From positions 31,374-95,373 of the forward strand of contig NZ_JBEFNA010000004.1 in the NCBI RefSeq assembly GCF_040199715.1: a DNA stretch of 64,000 nt, read 5' to 3'. Every line of letters begins with the position of its first letter. Positions within the stretch are counted from its first letter, which is position 1. The position numbers were made by a program, and so were the translations under genes. The DNA comes from Fusobacterium sp. SYSU M8D902. GTDB lineage: Bacteria; Fusobacteriota; Fusobacteriia; Fusobacteriales; Fusobacteriaceae. The notes below the pieces were generated by a model. The model did not search any database and was not told the origin of the DNA. It saw only the letters and a program-made list of their open reading frames with translations. This document shows positions 1 to 7,618 of the stretch, in pieces.

Positions 1-131
1 ACTCTTTCTATTGGTCCTTTTAATGAAATATAAATACTCTCTATCTCTTTATCTATATTTTCAATAATTGAGATTGCAACATTTTCTGCTCCTGAATAAA
101 ATCCAGTATTTAATATATGTACTACTTTCAT
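1..131 (-). CDS. glycosyltransferase, N-terminal part only
   Basis: This gene runs off the left edge of the window; only its first 43 or so codons are visible. The ATG is at 129-131 and is preceded on the minus strand by an AAAGGGGA ribosome site. The protein begins MKVVHILNTGFYSGAENVA, the usual first strand and glycine-rich loop of GT-B fold family 4 glycosyltransferases. It follows the next upstream glycosyltransferase by 23 bases in the same direction, so it is almost certainly a further sugar-adding enzyme of the same polysaccharide operon. The donor and acceptor sugars cannot be told from this fragment. Confidence 0.75.
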   Translation of the reverse strand, partial: MKVVHILNTGFYSGAENVAISIIENIDKEIESIYISLKGPIER

Positions 132-154
132 TTTTCCCCTTTCTATAATTAATT

Positions 155-1285
155 TTAAATTTTTTCTACAAACTCTGCATAGATTGTTATCATCTTTTGT
201 TCGATATTTTGGATATTTATTTTGGCTAATATTTTTTCAGTACTTTTCTCTAAATTTTTTGAAAGCTTTATTTTTTCTATATACTCATTCTTTTCAATAA
301 CTTTTACTAAAAATCCATTTTTTCCATTTTCTACCAAATCATTATTTCCACGAATATTTGAACAAATAATAGGTAAATCACAACATATAGCTTCCATTAA
401 AGCAACTGATAATCCTTCTCTCTTTGAAGGAAAAATAAAAATATCGGAAATTTTATATATTTCATATACATCTTTTCTAAATCCTAATAATTTAACATTT
501 TTTTCAATTTTCAAATCTTTTGCTAATTTTATTAATTCTTCTTTTAATTTTCCTTGTCCACAAATTAAATAATAAATATTTGGATTATTTATTTTAGCTA
601 AGGCTTTTATTACTATAGAATGATTTTTATTTTTATTTAATTCTCCAACAGATAATAAAACTATATTCTCTTTTGTTAATCCTAATTCTTTTCTTTTTGC
701 CTCTTTATCTACTTTTATACTTCTAATTTTTTCTACATCAATTCCAACTCCTGGAATATATTCCACTTTTTTAGCGTGAAATGTTTTAGCTCTTTTATAA
801 TCTTCTTTATTTATTGTTATTAAAACATCTGTATATTTTGATAAATATTTTTCAATAGGATAATATAATAACCAATTTATTAGAGGAGCTCCTTTAAAAA
901 AATGAAACCCATGAGCTGTGTAAATTACTTTTGTTTGAGTTTTATATCCTGCTAATCTTCCTACAACTCCACCAATTGGTGAATGACAATGTAAAAATTT
1001 ATATTTATTTTCTAATAAAATTTTTTTTACCTGTTTATATGCCTTTATATTATTTATTATTTTTAATATATTTCTTTCAAAATCTATTTGATAATATTTT
1101 ACTTTTAATTCTTCTAAAATCTTTTTTAAGGTTTGGACTCTCTCATTAGAACAGCTACTTCCTTTTTCAAAATTACATGCAACATGGACTTCATATCCCA
1201 TATTTTGTAGCAATTTTATATTTGGAATATTAAATTGATCTATCATTGAAGCTACTGAAGCTAACATTAATACTTTTTCTTTCAC
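155..1285 (-). CDS. glycosyltransferase family 4 (GT-B fold)
   Basis: This 376-residue cytoplasmic or membrane-associated enzyme probably adds one sugar to a lipid-linked surface glycan. The N-terminal half starts KEKVLMLASVASM and has the GT4 acceptor-side Rossmann fold. The C-terminal half carries the donor-binding region, including the EX7E-like segment KREGLSVALMEAICCD near residue 290, typical of retaining GT4 enzymes. It starts with GTG, and the GTGA overlaps the stop of the upstream epimerase gene, which indicates translational coupling. The start is supported because the first beta strand begins immediately after it. The specific sugar is not predictable by eye. Confidence 0.85.
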   Translation of the reverse strand: MKEKVLMLASVASMIDQFNIPNIKLLQNMGYEVHVACNFEKGSSCSNERVQTLKKILEELKVKYYQIDFERNILKIINNIKAYKQVKKILLENKYKFLHCHSPIGGVVGRLAGYKTQTKVIYTAHGFHFFKGAPLINWLLYYPIEKYLSKYTDVLITINKEDYKRAKTFHAKKVEYIPGVGIDVEKIRSIKVDKEAKRKELGLTKENIVLLSVGELNKNKNHSIVIKALAKINNPNIYYLICGQGKLKEELIKLAKDLKIEKNVKLLGFRKDVYEIYKISDIFIFPSKREGLSVALMEAICCDLPIICSNIRGNNDLVENGKNGFLVKVIEKNEYIEKIKLSKNLEKSTEKILAKINIQNIEQKMITIYAEFVEKI

Positions 1286-2166
1286 TTCTCATCACCAATC
1301 ATATTTTTTATTCCGTTTATATAGTCTATTTTTGGAATATACCCTAATTTTTCTCTTGTTTCCTTATTTTCAAATTGTAAACTTCCATAAAGTCTTACCA
1401 TTATATTTGGTTTTAACTTTGTAAGTAGCCAGAAAAATGGTTGTATCATAGGAATATTTATTCTTTTTAATCCATATGCTTTTTCAATTCCTTCAACTAT
1501 TTCTTTTAATGAAAGATTTTTTTCATCTAGTGGTAAAAATACTCCTTGTCCCTCTTTATCTATGACAAGGGTTGTTAAATACATTAAATTTTCTATATTT
1601 ACCAGACTTCTTTTATTCTTACTGTAATTAAAAGGTAAAATTGGAACTCTCTTTATAAGTTTTATTAAACTCTCCATATTCCCTTTTACACCTTTACCAT
1701 ATACCATTGGTGGTCTTATTACTCCAATTTTAAAACTATTCCCTTCTAAGTTTTTTAGAATTTTTTCAGCTTCCCACTTACTTTCACCATAAGGATCATC
1801 TACAGGATTGCATTCTGAATTTTCATCTAATATTAGATTATGATTATATAAATCTCCATCATATCCATAAACTTTCACTGTACTATAGAAGACAAAATGT
1901 TTTACTCCATTTTTCTTAGCATTTTCTGCTACATTTTTTGTAAGCTCTGTATTCACTTCAAAATACTTTTCTCTTGGAGCTCCCTTCATTTGATGAACTA
2001 AAGCTGCCAAGTGTAATACTGTATCTACTCCTTTAAACTCTATTTCCTCTGGCTTTGTTTTTAATAGATCTATTGGAATAATATTATATTTTTCTTTATA
2101 TCTTTCTATAAAATTACTTCCTATAAACCCTGAAGCTCCTGTAATCATAAGAGTTTTCTTTTCCAT
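1282..2166 (-). CDS. NAD-dependent epimerase/4-reductase (WbpV-like SDR)
   Basis: This extended short-chain dehydrogenase of 294 residues acts on nucleotide sugars. The NAD-binding TGASGFIGSN motif is at residues 9-18, and the catalytic YxxxK is in the segment YGESKWEAEK near residue 127. The segment HLAALVHQM after the second strand resembles the WbpV/WreQ type of 4-keto reductase more than GalE. It lies between a phosphoglycosyl transferase (1-base TAATG overlap) and a glycosyltransferase. With the membrane 4,6-dehydratase at the head of the operon, it could make UDP-N-acetylquinovosamine or UDP-N-acetylfucosamine. The fold is certain; the product is inference. Confidence 0.8.
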   Translation of the reverse strand: MEKKTLMITGASGFIGSNFIERYKEKYNIIPIDLLKTKPEEIEFKGVDTVLHLAALVHQMKGAPREKYFEVNTELTKNVAENAKKNGVKHFVFYSTVKVYGYDGDLYNHNLILDENSECNPVDDPYGESKWEAEKILKNLEGNSFKIGVIRPPMVYGKGVKGNMESLIKLIKRVPILPFNYSKNKRSLVNIENLMYLTTLVIDKEGQGVFLPLDEKNLSLKEIVEGIEKAYGLKRINIPMIQPFFWLLTKLKPNIMVRLYGSLQFENKETREKLGYIPKIDYINGIKNMIGDEK

Positions 2167-2846
2167 TAATACTCAACTCCTATCTTTTTTTCTATCTCTT
2201 TTTTCTTTTCAAGTAACTCTTTATCTTTTACAATGTTACTATTATCTACTTTATTAGCTATCTTTAAAAATGTTGCTATTATTAAATAAATATCATTCAA
2301 AAACCTTCTATTCTTAACATAATAAAGATTTAATTCAATCTTATAAGGCATTATCTGTTCTATATAGAACTTTTCAGGATCTTTTACTTGATTCATTAGA
2401 TATTCCTCATCTGAAAAAACTATACTAGCTGGAGAAGATATTCCACTTCTTACTTTAAATATTCCCTTATCTCTTTCAGAATAATAATGTAATCTTCTTG
2501 GTAATTCTGGTCTTGGACCTATAAAACTCATATCTCCAAATAAAATATTAAATAATTGTGGTAACTCATCTAATTTAGATTTCCTTATTATTTTTCCTAT
2601 TGGAGTAATTGCATTACTACTTCCCTTTACTTGAATTCCTTTCGCATCTTTATCAAAATCTGTTCTCATACTTCTAAATTTATAGATAGTAAACTCTCTC
2701 ATTCCCATTGTTAATCTCTTTTGTTTAAAGAGTATTGGTCCTGGAGATGTTATTTTTATTATTATTCCAACAACTAACATAATTGGTAATAAAAATATTA
2801 TTCCTAAAAATGATGCAATAATATCAAATAATCTTTTTAAAAACAT
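2166..2846 (-). CDS. undecaprenyl-phosphate sugar phosphotransferase (short PHPT/PglC type)
   Basis: This 226-residue monotopic phosphoglycosyl transferase moves a sugar 1-phosphate from a UDP-sugar to undecaprenyl phosphate, the first step of glycan assembly. It has one N-terminal membrane segment (about residues 8-31), the FKQKRLTMGMREFTIYKFRSM block, the catalytic-region segment SKLDELPQLFNILFGDMSF, and the GPRPELP motif, all characteristic of the WcaJ/PglC catalytic domain. It lacks the extra N-terminal helices of long WbaP-type enzymes. Its position between a dehydratase and a reductase suggests it initiates with the deoxy-amino sugar those two make. Confidence 0.9.
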   Translation of the reverse strand: MFLKRLFDIIASFLGIIFLLPIMLVVGIIIKITSPGPILFKQKRLTMGMREFTIYKFRSMRTDFDKDAKGIQVKGSSNAITPIGKIIRKSKLDELPQLFNILFGDMSFIGPRPELPRRLHYYSERDKGIFKVRSGISSPASIVFSDEEYLMNQVKDPEKFYIEQIMPYKIELNLYYVKNRRFLNDIYLIIATFLKIANKVDNSNIVKDKELLEKKKEIEKKIGVEY

Positions 2847-2859
2847 CTCTCTTTCCTCT

Positions 2860-5004
2860 CTAGTTATATTTTACTTCCTTATATGACACTACCAACTCTT
2901 TCATTACCTCTTTTATATGCTCTATGCTTGGGTTATGAGTACACTCTTCTAATTTTTCAAAGAATTCTGTAATCTCCACACTATTTCCATCCTCTATCTT
3001 AGTTATAAATATCTTCTTATTCTCTGTTTTAATTGCAGAATTTACATCATATAGTAGCTCTTCATATAGTTTCTCCCCTGGTCTAAGTCCAATTATATCT
3101 ATTCCTACATCAGCATTAGATAGTTTTATCATTGTCTTAGCTAGGTCATATATTTTTACAGGTTTTCCCATATCTAGTATAAATATCTCTCCACCATTAC
3201 CTATTGCACCAGCTTCAATTACAAGTTGTGCTGCTTCAGGTATAGTCATAAAATATCTAGTTATATCTTTATGAGTAAGTGTTAGGTTCTTTCCTTCCTC
3301 TAATAGTTTCTTAAATATTGGAATTACTGAACCATTACTTCCCAATACATTTCCAAATCTTACTGCCATAAACTTAGTATTCTTAGCAATAGCATTCATA
3401 TGTTCTATTACAAGTTCACAAGCTCTTTTACTTGCTCCCATTAGGTTAGTAGGATTTACAGCCTTATCTGTAGAGATAAGTACCATTCTTTCTACTCCAT
3501 ACTTATCTGCACACTCTGCCACTTTCTTAGTTCCAAATATATTATTCTTTATAGCTTCCTCTGGGTTATGCTCCATAAGAGGTACATGTTTATGAGCAGC
3601 TGCATGAAATACAACATTTGGTCTATACTTATCAAATAGGAATTCCAACTTCTCTTTCTCTCTAATATTACATATCTCTGATACAAAATCTAAGTTAGGA
3701 TATCTTCTCTTTAGCTCTAACTCTAAGAAATACAGATCATTTTCATTAACATCTATAGCTACAAGTTGCTTAGGATTAAATTTTGCTATCTGTCTTGCTA
3801 GTTCTGATCCTATACTTCCAGCTCCACCAGTTACAAATATTCCTCTACCTTCGATCAGTCCTCTAATGCTTCCATCATTAATTACTATCTCATCTCTTCC
3901 CAATAGATCCTCTATCCTTATATTTCTAAGTTGAGTAGCAAGAGATTTACTATCTAATATTTCAGATATACTTGGTACTGTTTTAATATTTACATCTCCA
4001 ATCTCTTGGACTTTCTCTACTATCTCTCTTATCTCCTTACTCTGTACTGAAGGCAGAGCTAACAAAAGTTCCTCTATTCTTTCATTCTTTATTATCAACT
4101 CTAGAGAATCTTTATTTCCCAATACTCTAATGTTATATATCTCTGTTCCAATCTTTTTACTATCATCATCAATAAATCCGATTATCTCATATGGAAACTT
4201 AGGATTTGTCATAAACTCTCTAGCTAGTACTACTCCAGCTTCTCCAGCACCATATATCAAAGTTCTCTTAGTATCTCCTATCATCTTATGATGATTTCTA
4301 TAGTATCTCTTCAAACGGAAGAAATATCTTCCTAATAGTTGGAAAGACACAGATAGAATAAGAGTTATTATCAATGTTGAAACTGGATAAGAATGATCCT
4401 TATTTATATACATAAAAATAGTGAAAACAGCTCCAGTTATCCCATTTAATACCAAAAGATTTAAAACATCTAAGATATTGGTATAGCTCCAGCTTTTCTC
4501 ACTCATTCTCTTATATATATATCCAATCAAAAACACTCCAAGATAGGTAATAATATACTCTTTTTTTATTCTCTCATACCATTCAAAGTCATACTTCAAC
4601 ATAAAAGACAAAACCATTCCTAAGACTATACTTCCACTATCTATTAAAAACTTAACACTGTTTCTTTTATTTATAATTTGAGGAGTATATCTCTCATCTT
4701 TTCTAAATGATATTTTCTTAAATACTCTATATATCAACATCTGAAAAATTGAAAATACTAAAAAGATTGTAAATATCTCTATATTCTTGTAGAAGAATAG
4801 AAATATTACAAATATTAATGTATTTACAAAAATAGAGTGATATTTTGGCTTTCTTGTAAATTGTAAATTATCAGTTAAGTAATAGAATAGCAATAGAATA
4901 AAGAATAGACCATATGCTGCTGTATTCATACTGAAATCACTAAATGAAAATATAGTTTGATAGAGTACAAACAACAAAACTGAATAAATTATTTGTAGTT
5001 TCAT
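2860..5004 (-). CDS. membrane nucleotide-sugar 4,6-dehydratase (WbpM/PglF/CapD family)
   Basis: This 714-residue protein is the first gene of the visible glycan operon. About five hydrophobic segments fill residues 1-225. A first Rossmann domain follows (YGAGEAGVVLA near 251), then the catalytic SDR domain with VTGGAGSIGSE near 391. The altered active site, T512-D513-K514 with Met522 and Lys526 in place of the usual Tyr, is the signature of WbpM/PglF 4,6-dehydratases that convert UDP-GlcNAc to the 4-keto-6-deoxy sugar. Length and topology match full-size family members. The product feeds the reductase and phosphoglycosyl transferase downstream. Confidence 0.93.
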   Translation of the reverse strand: MKLQIIYSVLLFVLYQTIFSFSDFSMNTAAYGLFFILLLFYYLTDNLQFTRKPKYHSIFVNTLIFVIFLFFYKNIEIFTIFLVFSIFQMLIYRVFKKISFRKDERYTPQIINKRNSVKFLIDSGSIVLGMVLSFMLKYDFEWYERIKKEYIITYLGVFLIGYIYKRMSEKSWSYTNILDVLNLLVLNGITGAVFTIFMYINKDHSYPVSTLIITLILSVSFQLLGRYFFRLKRYYRNHHKMIGDTKRTLIYGAGEAGVVLAREFMTNPKFPYEIIGFIDDDSKKIGTEIYNIRVLGNKDSLELIIKNERIEELLLALPSVQSKEIREIVEKVQEIGDVNIKTVPSISEILDSKSLATQLRNIRIEDLLGRDEIVINDGSIRGLIEGRGIFVTGGAGSIGSELARQIAKFNPKQLVAIDVNENDLYFLELELKRRYPNLDFVSEICNIREKEKLEFLFDKYRPNVVFHAAAHKHVPLMEHNPEEAIKNNIFGTKKVAECADKYGVERMVLISTDKAVNPTNLMGASKRACELVIEHMNAIAKNTKFMAVRFGNVLGSNGSVIPIFKKLLEEGKNLTLTHKDITRYFMTIPEAAQLVIEAGAIGNGGEIFILDMGKPVKIYDLAKTMIKLSNADVGIDIIGLRPGEKLYEELLYDVNSAIKTENKKIFITKIEDGNSVEITEFFEKLEECTHNPSIEHIKEVMKELVVSYKEVKYN

Positions 5005-5051
5005 ATATAACCCCTTTAAATTTTTTACTACTTTTCTTAATAATGAAATTT

Positions 5052-5092
5052 AAATGACAAAATATACCAATATACTGTATTTTTTGTCATTT
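5052..5092 (-). promoter_or_regulatory. 16-base inverted repeat in the leader of the glycan operon
   Basis: Arms at 5052-5067 and 5077-5092 match in 15 of 16 positions around a 9-base centre. The repeat lies in the roughly 100-base untranslated leader between the predicted promoter (5113-5141) and the dehydratase gene. No run of T follows it in the direction of transcription, so it is not an obvious terminator. It may be an operator or an mRNA-stabilising hairpin. Confidence 0.5.
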
Positions 5093-5112
5093 TATCCATT
5101 ATATTTTATTAT

Positions 5113-5141
5113 ATAATACTCTCTTTCGACTTTAAAGTCAA
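5113..5141 (-). promoter_or_regulatory. sigma-70 type promoter for the glycan operon
   Basis: On the minus strand TTGACT (5136-5141) is 17 bases from TATTAT (5113-5118). It is the best match in the space upstream of the dehydratase gene and predicts a start near 5106, giving a leader of about 100 bases. Confidence 0.55.
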
Positions 5142-5176
5142 ACATTATTATTTTTATTAGTGTTCATATACATAAA

Positions 5177-5205
5177 AAGCTAATTAGATCAACTCCAATT
5201 AGCTT
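5177..5205 (-). terminator. rho-independent terminator of the patatin gene
   Basis: A perfect 9-base stem, AAGCTAATT with AATTAGCTT (5177-5185 and 5197-5205), begins 6 bases beyond the patatin stop codon and is followed on the minus strand by a T run. Confidence 0.8.
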
Positions 5206-5211
5206 ACTTTT

Positions 5212-6258
5212 CTATACTCTCATAGCACTTTCATAACCATGTTGTAACAATCTATCAAAATCCTCTTCACTTGGTTTTCTCAAATTTGTTGGATAGTTTT
5301 CTGCCCACTTGCACTCTCTTTCACTCAAGTTATTTCTACTCTTTCTATCACAGCTTCTTCCTATCCTTATATATACACCTGCTCCCTCTTTCTCTATATA
5401 CTCTCTATAGAATTTAGAGTTGAGGTTATCCACCTGTTCCATTGAGATATCCAGCAATCTTTTAATAGCCTTTGTCCTTGTAAATATACTCTTTCCATAG
5501 TTTACAAATCCTCTATTCCCTGCACCTGCATCACTTACTATATAATAATTCAACTCTCTTTTCTCCCTCAATATATTTTCAAATATCGGTTCCAATCCCA
5601 GATTATCATAGATACCTCCATCCCATAGATGTAGTTTTCCTCTACTTGGCTCTACTCTCTTCTCTCCATATCTATCATACCACTCATATCTCTCTCTTTT
5701 CAGTTCATACATTCCTATCAAGATTGGAAATCCTGATGAAGCTGAAACAGCATCAGCTATATTTACATCATCACCGTAGAAATATCCCAACTGATCATCA
5801 CCACATCTCTCTTGAGAAAAGAAAAATCTCTTTCCACTCTCATAGGTTACTGCATTTATATCCCACACTGGAGATTGAGCTAACTCTCCTAACTTACCAT
5901 CTATTCTCCAGAAGAGCTTCATTGTCTTAGCAAGTTTTTTAGATTTACTATCAAATATATGTAGAATATCTATGACACTTCTCAATATCAACCTTCTCTC
6001 TATATCCTCTTTTATCAATATCTTCCTTATACTTGGTAGCACTCTCACAAGGTACTCCTCACTTGTTGGCCATCTCATATTATTGTTCGTATACATAAAA
6101 GCTACAGATATACTCCCACCTGAAACTGTTGAGATATACTCTATCTTCTCCAATAGTTTTTTCTCTGCTAGATACTTTATCACTCCTAAATGAAATATTA
6201 TAGCCCTCATTCCACCACCTGATAGTGCCAAGCCTATCCTAAGTCCACTCCTTTTCAT
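5212..6258 (-). CDS. patatin-like phospholipase
   Basis: This 348-residue predicted serine lipid acyl hydrolase has the patatin oxyanion loop GLALSGGGMRA at residues 9-19. The nucleophile elbow near residue 45 reads STVSGGS, so the first glycine of the classical GxSxG is replaced, as in a number of bacterial members. The catalytic Asp is in LWDGGIYDNLG near residue 213. There is no signal peptide or membrane segment, so it is probably cytosolic or exported by an unusual route; substrate is unknown. The start ATG follows GGGGTGG. The gene has its own terminator and a terminator upstream of it, so it is probably a single unit. Confidence 0.88.
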   Translation of the reverse strand: MKRSGLRIGLALSGGGMRAIIFHLGVIKYLAEKKLLEKIEYISTVSGGSISVAFMYTNNNMRWPTSEEYLVRVLPSIRKILIKEDIERRLILRSVIDILHIFDSKSKKLAKTMKLFWRIDGKLGELAQSPVWDINAVTYESGKRFFFSQERCGDDQLGYFYGDDVNIADAVSASSGFPILIGMYELKRERYEWYDRYGEKRVEPSRGKLHLWDGGIYDNLGLEPIFENILREKRELNYYIVSDAGAGNRGFVNYGKSIFTRTKAIKRLLDISMEQVDNLNSKFYREYIEKEGAGVYIRIGRSCDRKSRNNLSERECKWAENYPTNLRKPSEEDFDRLLQHGYESAMRV

Positions 6259-6280
6259 CTTACCACCCCTTTTGATAAAA

Positions 6281-6305
6281 AAGGATAGGATTAACTCCTA
6301 CCCTT
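6281..6305 (-). terminator. terminator downstream of the 98-residue gene
   Basis: A 10-base stem (AAGGATAGGA at 6281-6290 with 6296-6305, one G:U pair) with a 5-base loop is followed on the minus strand by TTTTTT. It ends the transcript of the small gene at 6317-6613. Confidence 0.75.
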
Positions 6306-6316
6306 TTCTTTTGATT

Positions 6317-6613
6317 CTATTGTGCTGGATTTTTCTCTAAATAGTACTCATAGGCTACTATCAGATCTTTATACTTAGCAATTGTTGCAAGTGAAGCATT
6401 CTTAGATTTCATTTTTTTCTCTACATCTGCTTTCCACTCATCATAGCTTGTAAAGTTTGTTCCCTCTGGTAGTGGTTTTGACTCTGCTACTAAATCTCCA
6501 ATCTCTTTTAATGCTGCTGTATAGTTTTGTAGATCATTCTCAATTGCTGCCTCTCTCTTTACACTGTTTCTCATTTTTTCAACTTCTTTTTGAACTGTTA
6601 CTTGTACTGACAT
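6317..6613 (-). CDS. small helical protein of unknown function, 98 residues
   Basis: The ATG at 6611-6613 is chosen over an in-frame start 99 bases upstream because a GGAGGT ribosome site sits 6 bases before it and the upstream extension is hydrophobic and unlike the rest. The protein starts MSVQVTVQKEVEKM, is charged, lacks a signal peptide and is probably almost entirely helical, with a central motif TNFTSYDEWKADVEKK. I do not recognise the family. It has its own terminator and lies between the patatin gene and a toxin-antitoxin pair with no clear link to either. Confidence 0.7.
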   Translation of the reverse strand: MSVQVTVQKEVEKMRNSVKREAAIENDLQNYTAALKEIGDLVAESKPLPEGTNFTSYDEWKADVEKKMKSKNASLATIAKYKDLIVAYEYYLEKNPAQ

Positions 6614-6742
6614 AATGTTACCTCCATCTAATTTTTTTATTCCTTGGTGGCCCCCTTTGGATATATATATGATACTATTTTTTAGTATTATTAGACAGAG
6701 CATTAATATCAACTACTATTAACTATTGGAAAAACTTTATAA

Positions 6743-7024
6743 TCAGAAATTATTATATATTTGTCCTCTTGAGCCAACTGCTATAACACTAACTACTTTT
6801 ATTTCTCCATTAACTAGCTTATAAATAACTCTATAATCATTTATTCTCATTCTGTAAAGATCTTTATAAGACTTCATAGCTTTTATATCAATATTTTGAT
6901 TGCTAAAATAATAATAATTTTTAATATTTTCAATAAATTTTTCATAAACTTTTCTATGTTTAGAAAAAAATTTATCTGCAACTTTAGTCACTTCCAAAGA
7001 AATATTTTCTGTAATCTTTATCAT
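6743..7024 (-). CDS. RelE/ParE-family toxin
   Basis: This 93-residue protein has the RelE-fold core near its C terminus: YRMRINDYRVIYKL, followed by the strand IKVVSVIAVGSRGQIY. In RelE relatives this region carries the basic and aromatic residues used to cleave mRNA on the ribosome. The start codon overlaps the upstream antitoxin stop (ATGA, 7021-7024), the usual antitoxin-toxin coupling. The fold is recognisable; whether it acts as an mRNase like RelE or on gyrase like ParE cannot be decided by eye, though the RMRINDYRVIY pattern is more RelE-like. Confidence 0.85.
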   Translation of the reverse strand: MIKITENISLEVTKVADKFFSKHRKVYEKFIENIKNYYYFSNQNIDIKAMKSYKDLYRMRINDYRVIYKLVNGEIKVVSVIAVGSRGQIYNNF

Positions 7025-7284
7025 AATTTAATAGTTTCCTTTTTAACAATTTTTAAATCATCATCATTAAGCTCATTTAGAAGTTCTACTAACTCTCTTT
7101 CCTCTTCTTCATCACAATAAGGAACACTAGACATTCTAACCATAAAATCAGATTTTTTTATATCAAGCTCTTTTTTTATAGCATTTCTAATAAACTCAGA
7201 ACAAGATATATTAAATATTTCAGCTACTTTTTTAATATCTAAATATAAATCCTCTTCCAATTTCAAACTCATTGTTTTAGACAT
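7021..7284 (-). CDS. ribbon-helix-helix antitoxin
   Basis: This 87-residue partner begins MSKTMSLKLEEDLYLDIKK, the beta-strand and first helix of a CopG/RHH DNA-binding domain; the second helix SCSEFIRNAIKK completes it by about residue 45. The acidic C-terminal tail (EEEERELVELLNELNDDD) is the expected toxin-wrapping part. The ATG at 7282-7284 is preferred over a GTG nine bases earlier because the GAGGGTGA ribosome site overlaps that GTG. Tandem repeats immediately upstream (7313-7336) look like its operator, consistent with autorepression. Confidence 0.85.
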   Translation of the reverse strand: MSKTMSLKLEEDLYLDIKKVAEIFNISCSEFIRNAIKKELDIKKSDFMVRMSSVPYCDEEEERELVELLNELNDDDLKIVKKETIKL

Positions 7285-7312
7285 ACTTCTCACCCTCTTT
7301 AATTTCTAATAG

Positions 7313-7336
7313 TATTACCGTATTACTGTATTACTG
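7313..7336. promoter_or_regulatory. three tandem 8-base repeats, likely antitoxin operator
   Basis: TATTACCG, TATTACTG and TATTACTG follow one another without gaps, and a fourth partial copy begins at 7337. They lie just downstream of the predicted minus-strand -10 box (7344-7349) and upstream of the antitoxin ribosome site. RHH proteins commonly bind tandem short sites, so this is the probable autoregulatory operator. Confidence 0.7.
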
Positions 7337-7388
7337 TATTTTAATTATATCATAGTTTTTTATAAAAAACTATAGTATAATTAAAATA
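7337..7388. repeat. 52-base near-perfect palindrome with divergent -10 boxes
   Basis: The two 26-base arms (7337-7362 and 7363-7388) match at 24 of 26 positions; the central 22 bases (7352-7373) are a perfect palindrome. A TATAAT on the plus strand (7376-7381) and one on the minus strand (7344-7349) are placed symmetrically, 13.5 bases from the centre. The palindrome therefore probably contains divergent promoters, leftward for the toxin-antitoxin pair and rightward for the small gene at 7426. Confidence 0.75.
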
Positions 7389-7425
7389 TTATATTGACTT
7401 TAGATAATTTTTAAGAAGGTGAATT

Positions 7426-7578
7426 ATGAAAAAATTAAAAGCATATAAAAAAAGTAAAGATAGTATTAATGTTAACAAGAAAAAAATACCTTTTGAAATT
7501 GATTCTGACCCATTTTATTCCAAAAAAAATTTAGAAAGATTAAAAAAATCTATTGAAAAATTAGAAAAAACTATATGA
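7426..7578 (+). CDS. 50-residue antitoxin-like protein lacking a DNA-binding domain
   Basis: The ATG follows AAGAAGGTGA by four bases. The protein is very basic at the N terminus (MKKLKAYKKSKDSI) and ends IDSDPFYSKKNLERLKKSIE plus a short charged tail. The D-P-F-[YFW]-S-x-x-N-x-x-x-L-x-x-x-I pattern is the conserved C-terminal toxin-binding segment of many RelB/DinJ and YefM-type antitoxins. No DNA-binding domain precedes it and no toxin follows it, since the next gene is convergent. It may be an orphan antitoxin, a remnant, or an accessory neutraliser of the RelE-like toxin across the palindrome. Confidence 0.6.
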   Translation: MKKLKAYKKSKDSINVNKKKIPFEIDSDPFYSKKNLERLKKSIEKLEKTI

Positions 7579-7581
7579 AAA

Positions 7582-7610
7582 GAAAGAGAGATACTACACA
7601 TCTCTCTTTC
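7582..7610. terminator. bidirectional terminator between convergent genes
   Basis: A perfect 11-base stem, GAAAGAGAGAT with ATCTCTCTTTC, encloses a 7-base loop. It lies 3 bases after the small antitoxin-like gene and 8 bases from the end of the convergent ACT-domain gene. A/T-rich flanks on both sides could serve both directions, though the T tract is weak on the plus strand. Confidence 0.7.
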
Positions 7611-7618
7611 CACTTTAT

